Assembly: GCF_003569045.1 (NCBI RefSeq)
Contig: NZ_BFCB01000003.1
Span: 2,046,001-2,110,000 of the forward strand
Origin: Aggregatilinea lenta
GTDB taxonomy: Bacteria > Chloroflexota > Anaerolineae > Aggregatilineales > Aggregatilineaceae
DNA length: 64,000 bases
Direction: 5' to 3'
Positions within the stretch are counted from its first letter, which is position 1. Every line of letters starts with the position of its first letter. A program made the position numbers and the translations under genes. Below the pieces are notes generated by a model. The model did not search any database, was not told where the DNA came from, and was given only the letters and a program-made list of their open reading frames with translations. This document shows positions 43,691-51,568 of this stretch, in pieces.

Positions 43691-45109
43691 ATGCTTCCCC
43701 TGCCATGGCGAGGCGCGTCGCGTCGGAATAGCTTGATCTTGGGCCGTGCTGGCCCATTTTCGTTTTCTCCGAAGTACCTCGTTCCCGAACACGCACGCAG
43801 CACCCACATGTACGTGATTGGCATTACCGGTAAGGGCAAGTCCAAGCTTTTGGAGTCGTGCCTTTATCAGGATATTTATCACGGGCGAGGCTGCGTCCTG
43901 ATCGACCCTCACAGTGACCTGACAGAGGACGTGCTGCGTTATTGCCTCAGTCAGGGCATATTGAGTCCGGCTATGGTCGAGCGCTTCATCTACTTTGACC
44001 CGACACGGCGAGACTACGTCATTCCGTTCAACGTGCTGGCCACAGAAGGCGACCCGTATGAAATCGCGCAGAGGGTCGTGGAGGCATTTCGACGTACCTG
44101 GCCGGAGAGCCTGCGTGAAGCACCGCATTTCTCGAACGTCGCAACGGCAGCCCTCATCACTCTGGTCGAGAATGGGCTTACTTTGATTGACATGCATCGT
44201 CTCCTTGTTGATGCTAATTGGCGAGAACAGCTCTTGAGCCAGGTGAGTAACCCGGAAGTGGCGAGTTTCTTCCACGAACGCTACGACCGGTGGGGGAGAG
44301 ATGCGCCTGTTTTGCGCGAGAGCACACTGAATAAAGTGGCGGCCTTTGCCTTCAACCCGTACTTGAGACTTGTGTTGGGGCAGCGCGAAAACCGGCTGGA
44401 TTTACGACGTATCATGGACGAGGGGAAGGTGCTCCTGGTTGATTTAGGACGTTGTGATGGAGAGACGAGGCGGTTGTTAGGCTCGTTGTTGGTGACAGGG
44501 CTTGAGCAGGCCGCTGTAAGCCGTCATGATGTGCCGCGTGCCGAGCGTCGCCCTTGCTACACCTACATCGACGAGTTTCAGGACTTTGCGGCCAATCCGG
44601 GATCGGTCAAGAGCCTGGCGCAAATTCTGTCTGAGTGCCGCAAGTTTGGGCTGCATTTGACCCTGGCGCATCAGAACTTGAGCCAGTTGAACGGGCGGAT
44701 GCTGGGAGCGATTGGCAATATTCAGACCCGTGTGATTTTTGGCCTTTCGCGACGGGATGCGGAATGGTTTGCTCAGGAAGTGGGCAAAGTCAATACCCAG
44801 GCTATCAAGCATGAATCGCAAACCGAGACGCAGCACCCGGTGTTTTCGCCGCTCAATGAGCAGTGGGAAGATTGGGCTGTGCAGTTGAAAGACCAACCAG
44901 CGCGCCAGGCATTTGTGGCGGGTCACGATGGGACCGTGCGGCGAATATGGACGCTCAAGGTACCACGTTATCAGGTGACTGATGAAATGCTGGCTGAAAT
45001 GACTGTTTCAAGCCTTAAGAAACACGGCATGCCCTTCCAAAAAGCGGTCGCTAATGTCGGTACAACAATGCCAGATCCCGAACCGATGGTGCCCCCGATG
45101 TACGAGTGA
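43691..45109 (+). CDS. HerA/VirD4-like ATPase, soluble paralog
   Basis: 472 residues with Walker A VIGITGKGKSKLLES (G44-S51), VLIDPHSDLTEDVL, the Walker B-like CYTYIDEFQDFA and sensor region LTLAHQNLSQL. It matches the C-terminal ATPase of the 39949 gene in layout (LVDPHGKL, YVDEVQNF, VANQYLQQL) but has no membrane anchor. Same operon, 48 bases after the replication-relaxation gene. Probably a second coupling or translocation ATPase for the mobile element. Confidence 0.85.
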   Translation: MLPLPWRGASRRNSLILGRAGPFSFSPKYLVPEHARSTHMYVIGITGKGKSKLLESCLYQDIYHGRGCVLIDPHSDLTEDVLRYCLSQGILSPAMVERFIYFDPTRRDYVIPFNVLATEGDPYEIAQRVVEAFRRTWPESLREAPHFSNVATAALITLVENGLTLIDMHRLLVDANWREQLLSQVSNPEVASFFHERYDRWGRDAPVLRESTLNKVAAFAFNPYLRLVLGQRENRLDLRRIMDEGKVLLVDLGRCDGETRRLLGSLLVTGLEQAAVSRHDVPRAERRPCYTYIDEFQDFAANPGSVKSLAQILSECRKFGLHLTLAHQNLSQLNGRMLGAIGNIQTRVIFGLSRRDAEWFAQEVGKVNTQAIKHESQTETQHPVFSPLNEQWEDWAVQLKDQPARQAFVAGHDGTVRRIWTLKVPRYQVTDEMLAEMTVSSLKKHGMPFQKAVANVGTTMPDPEPMVPPMYE

Positions 45110-45188
45110 TATCTCTTGACAAGGGCGAAATCCGGTCTGCATACTGATTAGGGCATGCAATTCCCCGCGATTTGCCACCCCGCTTGTC

Positions 45189-45962
45189 ATGACGTGGGTT
45201 GAGAAGAACAGGCCAACCTCAGTTGATGAAACGCCGATTCCAGGCTTGTTTCTGGTAGACGGCGATATGCTTTATGCCCTCCGCGATGACGACCGGTTTC
45301 GTGCACAGAAGTGCCCGGCGGTTGCCTTCCCGTCCGGTGTGGTCCGTGTCCTCAATACGGGCGATATCCTCGATACCACTACTGTTCAGCTGTTTGAGGA
45401 ACTGGACGTGCCGGTCAAGGCAGACGAAAGGCACTTTCAGGAACTCATTGAAGGCGTGCTGGACTTGGGTTATGGGGCGACCAGAGTGGGGGAATGGGAG
45501 GTGGAACTTGAAGACACTATCAGCGGCGAGCGCTTTCGAGTAGTTTACGACGAGATTACCGGATATATCCAGGATGTAGTGCCTATAGTAGTGCAGATCA
45601 GGCCTCCCGAACGGCCTCGATCCATACCTCGCCCTATGCCGCTCTTGACTGACGAAATCCGCGCGAATCTGCCTAAGCTCTATGAAACCGAAGAGCAGGG
45701 CCTTTCAGCACCGGTCCAGGTCAAGTTCTTTACACCAGATTCCGGCTGGACGTGGTACGCCAGCGAATTTGATGGTGAGGATATCTTCTTCGGATTGGTA
45801 TCGGGACTGGAGCTAGAGTTTGGCTACTTTTCTCTCAGCGAGCTCGAAGCGGTACGGGGGCCATTGGGGTTGCCGATTGAGCGCGACCTCTACTTCACGC
45901 CGACGACACTTGGCGAGCTAAAAGAGCGCCACGAACAGGAGCGGTCGAATAGGCAGGAATAG
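45189..45962 (+). CDS. Protein with C-terminal DUF2958
   Basis: 257 residues. The C-terminal ~100 residues match DUF2958 (ANLPKLYETEEQGLSAPVQV, then WTWYASEFDGEDIFFGLVSG and FGYFSLSELEAVRGPLGLPI), a small domain common on plasmids and conjugative elements. The N-terminal 140 residues are acidic, with a possible antirestriction-like fold, unrecognised. It follows the ATPases in the same direction with a short gap. Confidence 0.75.
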   Translation: MTWVEKNRPTSVDETPIPGLFLVDGDMLYALRDDDRFRAQKCPAVAFPSGVVRVLNTGDILDTTTVQLFEELDVPVKADERHFQELIEGVLDLGYGATRVGEWEVELEDTISGERFRVVYDEITGYIQDVVPIVVQIRPPERPRSIPRPMPLLTDEIRANLPKLYETEEQGLSAPVQVKFFTPDSGWTWYASEFDGEDIFFGLVSGLELEFGYFSLSELEAVRGPLGLPIERDLYFTPTTLGELKERHEQERSNRQE

Positions 45963-45978
45963 GTCGAAACCAACGTAT

Positions 45979-46386
45979 ATGACTGAACAAGAATCCGTCA
46001 CACCATCCCCGGAAGAATTACACGCAGTCAAAGAGAGTATCCTAATGCAGTGGGACCGGCTCCCTTCTGACCACCAGGCTTCAATGGCCCTTGTTCTCGT
46101 TTCCAAAGTCGCAGATGGCGAATACAGGGGCTGGCTTCTCTCGTCGATGGCACTCCTTAATCCCCAGGGCAGTCTACCCGTGGATGTTTCAGATGAACAT
46201 CTCAAGCAGATAGGATTAACCGATGAGGAGATCGGACAACTGGACGAAACCAATCATCGAAATATCCGCCACAGAATAATAAACCATTGGCTCACGGATT
46301 GGTTCTGGCAGGAACTCGAGTACCAGACCAGGCAGGTTCTAGAGGAGAAAAACACGGTTTCCGGCGGCTCAATAGGAGAGCGCTAG
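45979..46386 (+). CDS. Unknown helical protein, paralog of the gene at 35310
   Basis: 135 residues, helical, no known domain. It shares the W-x-RLPS, L-x-E-E-x-I and WQELEYQ-type blocks with the leftward gene at 35310, so it is a second member of an unnamed family. It is 16 bases from the DUF2958 gene and 25 bases before the next gene, within the same mobile-element operon. Confidence 0.65.
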   Translation: MTEQESVTPSPEELHAVKESILMQWDRLPSDHQASMALVLVSKVADGEYRGWLLSSMALLNPQGSLPVDVSDEHLKQIGLTDEEIGQLDETNHRNIRHRIINHWLTDWFWQELEYQTRQVLEEKNTVSGGSIGER

Positions 46387-46411
46387 ATCGGACATATCAT
46401 TCTGAAAGGCA

Positions 46412-46936
46412 ATGTCAGTCGAGCAAGATAAACCAGCCAAATACCCAAAACCAGCCGAAGAGTTCGGTTTGACCGAGCGGGAGCAGTTATATGACCGGGT
46501 GAGCCACACCCGCTTTCTAACATTTCTTGATGAGCCATCGATCACGATCCACCGGCTGGAGGAGTCATATAACAATTACGGCGAATATCTCTTTGTCACT
46601 CTGAGCCGCCCCGGCACAAATCGGCGCATCTACATCAGCTTTTGGGGTCTTGGTTACCACGAGTACCGGGAGAGATGGATTACCGATGAGTGGTTCTGGT
46701 ACCAGGCCACACCGAGGCCGGAATTTGAGGAACAGCCGCTGCTGATAGAAGAAGTCAAACGGCAGATTGAGGAGCGCTATAACACTGTCAAAGGTTATGT
46801 CAACCAAGCGACCCAAACCAGGCGAGGCCAAGTCTTCGAGATCCTTGCTGACTTAACCGACGAGGATGGCGCTGTCGTGGAAATGGAAGACTTGCCGGAT
46901 TGGTTGTTGAATGAAGACGATTTGGATCTAGGATAG
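46412..46936 (+). CDS. Unknown acidic protein
   Basis: 174 residues with a possible globular middle (FVTLSRPGTNRRIYISFWGL, then ERWITDEWFWYQATPRPEFE) and an acidic tail (VVEMEDLPDWLLNEDDLDLG). A TGA-terminated, well-packed operon member five bases before the next gene. I do not recognise the family. Confidence 0.6.
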   Translation: MSVEQDKPAKYPKPAEEFGLTEREQLYDRVSHTRFLTFLDEPSITIHRLEESYNNYGEYLFVTLSRPGTNRRIYISFWGLGYHEYRERWITDEWFWYQATPRPEFEEQPLLIEEVKRQIEERYNTVKGYVNQATQTRRGQVFEILADLTDEDGAVVEMEDLPDWLLNEDDLDLG

Positions 46937-46941
46937 TTCGT

Positions 46942-47238
46942 ATGTCTAAAGAACACTTACTGCAACAAAATATGTTTACCGGCGAGTTGGACGATACTCG
47001 CACCAGGCGGCAGAAAAAGCTTGATCAGCAGCGCGATCAACTCCATCAGCAGGAGATGTTTTCCCAGCGGGACCTGGCCCAATTTGGCGTGAACCCACAC
47101 CCCCTTTTGCCACTATCTCCCAATACAAAACTGCTCTTGATTCCCGAAGATCCTCGGACGGAAGAAGAAATAGAGCGAGATACGCAGAAGCTGGCGGAGG
47201 AGCAGACCCGAGCCCTTTTCGACGACGACGGACTATAA
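46942..47238 (+). CDS. Small charged protein, last gene of the mobile-element operon
   Basis: 98 residues rich in Q, R, D and E (TRRQKKLDQQRDQLHQQEMF, then RTEEEIERDTQKLAEEQTRA), probably coiled coil. It starts five bases after the previous gene. The MFTGELDDTR opening recalls small helper proteins of plasmids; function unknown. Confidence 0.55.
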   Translation: MSKEHLLQQNMFTGELDDTRTRRQKKLDQQRDQLHQQEMFSQRDLAQFGVNPHPLLPLSPNTKLLLIPEDPRTEEEIERDTQKLAEEQTRALFDDDGL

Positions 47239-47303
47239 CTGATCGGTACCCCGTAAAATAAGACACAAGTTTGCGATAATAAACGTCAACAAGGGGTGAT
47301 CAG

Positions 47304-47705
47304 ATGAACCGACGAATACCCAAAGAGATCAAGGAAGAAATGATCAGCAAGGTCCAGGGTCGCTGATCTGGCCGAGCAATACGCCGTCAGTACCAAGACG
47401 ATCTATGGTTGGTTACGGCAGGACAGTGGAGAAGCCGTAGTCTCGGTGCTGCAATACAACAAGCTCAAGCGTGAAAACGAAGAACTCAAGAGGCTCATCG
47501 GCGAGTTGACTTTGAGCATGCACCTGCAAAAAAAGTCGACCTAGTGCGGCGTGGGAGGATCAAGTCGGTATGGGCCGAAGCGCTGAACATCAGTCGCAAG
47601 AATATCTACCGCCAATTGAAGCACGCCAGCCTGGCGTATACAAAGCGATATTTAGGCATCACGAATGATGACCTGGAAGCAGTAGTAAAAAGACTCAATT
47701 TGTAG
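47304..47705 (+). pseudogene. Degenerate IS3-type transposase remnant
   Basis: MNRRIPKEIKEEMISKV starts an orfA-like reading frame that stops at 47366; a shifted frame continues as VADLAEQYAVSTKTIYGWLR, QYNKLKRENEELKRLIGELT to a stop near 47544. Downstream, VWAEALNISRKNIYRQLKHA resembles the start of an OrfB. The shifts and missing catalytic core show it is a dead element. It separates the plasmid-like region from the Tat cassette. Confidence 0.75.
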
Positions 47706-47766
47706 TTCGTTGCGTCGTATAGTCGTAAATCTTTTTCCACCAACATTTTCTCGCATTCTAGTTCGA

Positions 47767-48648
47767 CTATGTCACTGCTACGTAATCCATTAGTTCAGGG
47801 CGGGCTTCAGCATCCCACACGATAGGCAGTGGGAAGCCAGGGTTTTCAATACTGATGCGAAAACTGTACGGGACATTAGCAACTCCCTGTCCACCGCCAT
47901 CCCAATAGTAATCAGTGCAGGAATAATATATCCCATGAGAATCTTCTGTAGAACAATTAATGAGAGAAATTAAATCTTCTTGTTCACTGCCCAATTCCGA
48001 AAGGTTAAGTAACCCACAACTCACTGATTGGCAATTCGTTAGAGCCAAGCTTGAAGGTGCAATTTGATTATTCCAATTATGGCAGAATACGCCATAAGCA
48101 GAGGTTCCGGTAGGAGAACCAGTGTGCTCGAAAATACAGTCAGTACAGGTAATGTGCTGGTGGGCGTGCAGGCCTATTCCAAGTGTAAAGCCGTTTGAGT
48201 GTTCAAAATGAACATTTCTCAAAGCAAGTGTCCACTGATACGCAGAATCACTATGGATACAGTACTTAACGTCATTAACTCGAATAGTCATGTTGCGAAT
48301 GGTCATTTGATGATAAATTCGCCAGCCGTGTTTGTCGCTCTCGGACATATCAACATATCTCTGCCCTGAGACCGGATCGATATCTGTACGTGTTCCATCA
48401 GATACCATTATCACACCATCGAGTGACTCACCCTCGATTGTTAGCCAGTTTTTTCCATCAATCTGAATTTCATTATAAGTACCATTACTAACATAAATTT
48501 TTTTTCTTCTACTAAACCGAGGAGTAACCGCTTGCACTGCAGACTTAATAGACGTGTAGTCTCCGCTACCTGCTGCATCAACAACAACAGTGTCATTAAT
48601 ATATTTTAGTGGTGGATGATATCTTCGTAAGTTAGTATAGGCTGCCAT
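47767..48648 (-). CDS. Right-handed beta-helix (pectin-lyase-like) surface protein
   Basis: 293 residues with VVVDAAGSGDYTSIKSAVQA, the opening of pectinesterase-like beta helices, then KKIYVSNGTYNEIQIDGKNW and repeated rungs (MTIRNMTIRVND, LRNVHFEHSNGFTLGIGLHA). No signal peptide. It abuts the next gene by two bases and shares its AT-rich style, so it is part of a leftward cassette with fibre-like proteins. It may be a phage-like tail spike or surface polysaccharide-binding protein; no lyase active site is assignable. Confidence 0.7.
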   Translation of the reverse strand: MAAYTNLRRYHPPLKYINDTVVVDAAGSGDYTSIKSAVQAVTPRFSRRKKIYVSNGTYNEIQIDGKNWLTIEGESLDGVIMVSDGTRTDIDPVSGQRYVDMSESDKHGWRIYHQMTIRNMTIRVNDVKYCIHSDSAYQWTLALRNVHFEHSNGFTLGIGLHAHQHITCTDCIFEHTGSPTGTSAYGVFCHNWNNQIAPSSLALTNCQSVSCGLLNLSELGSEQEDLISLINCSTEDSHGIYYSCTDYYWDGGGQGVANVPYSFRISIENPGFPLPIVWDAEARPELMDYVAVT

Positions 48649-48650
48649 TC

Positions 48651-49814
48651 TTAGTTCCTCGCATATATAGAGAACAAATCATGTGTATTGGCTACATTAG
48701 TTGTATATAGTCCATAAAGGGTTTGAGAGGAACTGGGAACTGTAGCTTGTCCAATTCGTGTATTGTTCCAATACAGCTGAGTTATCGTTCCATCAATTAC
48801 AATTCGCAATTTTCCAGCTCCAAAAGACTGTGCTCCAGTTATAAGTGTATTCTCAGCTCCACTAACGCGGGATACTAAAACTGCATTTGTTCCATCATGC
48901 CCTGCATACAAATAATTATCTGCATCACTATATCGTAGAACACAGCCCACAATTCCTCCAGATCTAGTTAAAGTTTGATCAAAAATAACGTTGGTATCTC
49001 CAGCATCCACGGTAGCTATTGCAACTCCACCGCTGAGAGCGGTTGCCTGTGCTTTACCAGAAGTTACGTTCCAAGCTCCCTGTTTAACAGACCATGTTTT
49101 TTCACTGCCACCTTGACCAACAACAGCCTCCGCAATTCCTTCTGCATGTCCTTTTCCGTCTGTGGTACCCCAAACAGAAAATCCGTCAGAGACCAGTGGA
49201 GACATCATCCATAATTCTGTTAGTACGCCAACATGCAGCAAATCAAGGTCAATACCCAACCCAGATATACCCACATATAAAGTTGAAGTTGAGTTGATAT
49301 CGCTCCTCCATAGCAGGGTTGGGACAGAGTATTCTCCACCTTGGACAAAAATATCAGCACCTGTTGACCTCAGCGTCATAGTCACATCGTAGACAGTGTT
49401 GGTCAAAAAATCGTAAGGCTTAATTATGATGTTCTCAGGCCAAACGCCTCTTGCTAAAAAGAGTGCGTTAGCTCCCAGCGCCCCACTGCGATCTATATCC
49501 ACTCCAAACATTCCGGCTGATTTATTTAGTACAAAACGCCAAACAATATTTTTACCAGCTTGGCGACTAATCGCGGGGGAGTACCATAGACCTGGGTTGC
49601 CGTAAGCAGAACCTCCGCCAACAAAAACTGCTGCAGCCCCGTTTGTATAAAGTCTGTTTCCTGTATCGACAACGGTTCGAGTTGCATTTCCATCACTGCT
49701 AAGGGTCCCATCCACGCTTCCAGCTGCATGAACATCTGTGAACTCGTCAATCCAGTCATACTCGATTTGTTGCCCTTTAAAAAACGCCAGTGGAAATTGT
49801 GTCTGAATTGGCAT
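48651..49814 (-). CDS. Fibre-like beta-rich protein
   Basis: 387 residues, rich in G, S, T, V and N, with alternating hydrophobic strands, e.g. IIKPYDFLTNTVYDVTMTLR and LRIVIDGTITQLYWNNTRIG, typical of concanavalin-like (LamG) domains found in tail fibres and secreted adhesins. No signal peptide. It lies between the beta-helix gene and a tail-fibre-like gene, with 2 and 3 bases between them. Confidence 0.6.
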   Translation of the reverse strand: MPIQTQFPLAFFKGQQIEYDWIDEFTDVHAAGSVDGTLSSDGNATRTVVDTGNRLYTNGAAAVFVGGGSAYGNPGLWYSPAISRQAGKNIVWRFVLNKSAGMFGVDIDRSGALGANALFLARGVWPENIIIKPYDFLTNTVYDVTMTLRSTGADIFVQGGEYSVPTLLWRSDINSTSTLYVGISGLGIDLDLLHVGVLTELWMMSPLVSDGFSVWGTTDGKGHAEGIAEAVVGQGGSEKTWSVKQGAWNVTSGKAQATALSGGVAIATVDAGDTNVIFDQTLTRSGGIVGCVLRYSDADNYLYAGHDGTNAVLVSRVSGAENTLITGAQSFGAGKLRIVIDGTITQLYWNNTRIGQATVPSSSQTLYGLYTTNVANTHDLFSIYARN

Positions 49815-49817
49815 ATG

Positions 49818-50336
49818 TTAGCTAAAATTGCCCTGGAACGAGCCATAGAGACTGGTTCCGTCACTTAAGAAAGCAATAATGTCTACCGCATTGGCTGCGG
49901 TACTTAGGGTGGGATCAGTCCCATCAGCGAATTTGTACGCATCACCAAAAGTTAGGATTCGGCCACCCTCCTCATCTTGCTTGATAAGCAGAATATAGGA
50001 TGCGCCGTTGATAAGGTGGGTGGGGTTGGCGAGAGTTCGATTGCCACCCAGGGTCACTTGAGCAAACGCGCCATCTGCTGTATCCCAGTTAATCGTCTCC
50101 CCATCTTCGAGAATCTGGGTGCTATAGAGCTTGTTTTGAAGCGTCGAAGGAACTACAACGCGCTCCTCATCTGTTCCGGCGTCAACTTCTGTCTGAGTAG
50201 CCAGCTCAACTACTCCTTTGCTTGTGGCACTTGCATCCTTGTGAGTTCCACCAGCATTGTGTTCTACTTCAAGAAACCCATTAAGAATTGTTCCCCAATT
50301 GTCATCATCTCCACCGACTGTTGGTAATCGTGCCAT
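49818..50336 (-). CDS. Tail-fibre-like protein (MARLPTVGGDDDNWG type)
   Basis: 172 residues with the N-terminal MARLPTVGGDDDNWGTILNG, a phage-tail-like motif recurrent in Patescibacteria and actinobacterial fibre proteins, followed by a coil (HKDASATSKGVVELATQ) and a beta segment (INGASYILLIKQDEEGGRIL). Leftward; the next gene upstream is a small Tat-signal protein. Probably an extracellular fibre or adhesin. Confidence 0.65.
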   Translation of the reverse strand: MARLPTVGGDDDNWGTILNGFLEVEHNAGGTHKDASATSKGVVELATQTEVDAGTDEERVVVPSTLQNKLYSTQILEDGETINWDTADGAFAQVTLGGNRTLANPTHLINGASYILLIKQDEEGGRILTFGDAYKFADGTDPTLSTAANAVDIIAFLSDGTSLYGSFQGNFS

Positions 50337-50339
50337 AAA

Positions 50340-50531
50340 TTAGACCTCCTTTCTTTTCCCGCCGTATGCTCCAAACCCAAATCCACTTTGCCTCCCATGC
50401 GAGTCTAAAAGACGTGGGTTTGAAAGTGTATGCATAAGCCCAGAAATCCCCGTTACAGCAAGAAATAGAAGTCCCAGATACTTTAAAAATTCTTTTCTGG
50501 ATAGTTCTTTTGAAAGTAAAATATTAAACAT
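50340..50531 (-). CDS. Small Tat-signal protein
   Basis: 63 residues: MFNILLSKELSRKEFLKYLG followed by a hydrophobic helix (LLFLAVTGISGLMHTL). SRKEFLK fits the twin-arginine consensus SRRxFLK with RK instead of RR. The C-terminus has GFGFGAYGG. ATG 50531 with an AGG site is preferred over 50576. Adjacent tatC/tatA and the tail-fibre genes indicate a Tat-dependent membrane-anchored substrate of this cassette. Function unknown. Confidence 0.65.
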   Translation of the reverse strand: MFNILLSKELSRKEFLKYLGLLFLAVTGISGLMHTLSNPRLLDSHGRQSGFGFGAYGGKRKEV

Positions 50532-50572
50532 AATAATACCTACATATAGAATAGACCTTGCGCAGATAGCGG

Positions 50573-51358
50573 TCAAGGTTTTTGCATAGAAATCCCCGAA
50601 TGGGCTTCTTTTTTGTGCTTGTTGATGAGCCAGATAACGAATATTGAAACTTGATAGAGGAGAATGATGGGAACAGCCATAATTAACTGATTAAAGACAT
50701 CCGGGGTTGGAGTGAGAATAGCGGCCAAGATGAAACTCACGAGGACGACCCATTTTTGATACCGAAAAAGGGTGCGAATTTTTAATTTGTAGAACGAATT
50801 AACAAGTACCATGACCAGAGGTAACTGGAAAAGCAGGCCAAACCCAAGCATATAGCGGGAGACAAATGAAAAATACTCAGATGTAGATATGAGAGAAGCC
50901 ATTTCCTCTGACCCAAATGAGCTTAAAAAATAGAGTGCTGCTGGCAAGCTCACAAAGTATGCAAACACCACACCCACAACCACCAGGAGACAGGAAGCAG
51001 CCAAAAACTTTGCGACTCCCAGTTTTGTGTTTTTAGGTATGGCAGGTTCAACAAACCGCAGTACATGATAAATAAGCACGGGGAGGGAAGCCAGAAATCC
51101 AAAAAAGAGACTTATGGTGAGGACAAAATCAAATGCTCCCGCTGGGGAAGAATAGTAGAGGGTTTGACCCAGAGGCTTGGTCAAAAAAGAAATGATTGAC
51201 GAATGAATGCTGTAGCCAATAGCTGAGGCGATGGCAAAGCTTGCCAGATACCACAACAGCCTGTCACGGAGTTCCTGCAAATGAAATAAAAATGGCTGCT
51301 TTACTTGAACCTTAGGTGGTTTTTTCTGGGGATTTCTTTTCCGTAGTTTCGTTGACAT
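50573..51358 (-). CDS. tatC: TatC, twin-arginine translocase subunit
   Basis: 261 residues with the TatC signature: FLFHLQELRDRLLWYLASFA (the conserved ELRxRL), then SPAGAFDFVLTISLFFGF (P-x-E-F-like region altered to GAFDF) and a closing FILAAILTPTPDVFNQLIMA (the LTP-D-x-x-[NQ] motif). Six membrane helices. It overlaps tatA by 47 bases in this reading, so the start may be later, but no other start codon precedes the conserved block. With tatA it forms a minimal Tat system for the small Tat-signal protein just downstream. Confidence 0.92.
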   Translation of the reverse strand: MSTKLRKRNPQKKPPKVQVKQPFLFHLQELRDRLLWYLASFAIASAIGYSIHSSIISFLTKPLGQTLYYSSPAGAFDFVLTISLFFGFLASLPVLIYHVLRFVEPAIPKNTKLGVAKFLAASCLLVVVGVVFAYFVSLPAALYFLSSFGSEEMASLISTSEYFSFVSRYMLGFGLLFQLPLVMVLVNSFYKLKIRTLFRYQKWVVLVSFILAAILTPTPDVFNQLIMAVPIILLYQVSIFVIWLINKHKKEAHSGISMQKP

Positions 51359-51494
51359 CTCCAGTAAGGCCTTTCCTGAGTTCTTTCATGGCCTGACCAA
51401 TGCTGCGAGAGAGTTCTGGGAGCTTTTTCCCACCAAAGAGGAGCAAAAGAATTGATAAAATGACGATTAGTTCTGGTGTTCCTATTCCAAACAT
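51312..51494 (-). CDS. tatA: TatA, twin-arginine translocase pore subunit
   Basis: 60 residues: MFGIGTPELIVILSILLLLF followed by GGKKLPELSRSIGQAMKELR, the single membrane helix and FGxKKLPEL amphipathic helix of TatA/E. ATG 51494 is preferred to a TTG at 51506. Leftward, overlapping tatC. Confidence 0.93.
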   Translation of the reverse strand: MFGIGTPELIVILSILLLLFGGKKLPELSRSIGQAMKELRKGLTGDVNETTEKKSPEKTT

Positions 51495-51568
51495 GGATAT
51501 TTTCAATACTTTAGCATAATATTAGTATATATCTGTCTAAAAGTACAGATTCAACAAACAAAACCCGC

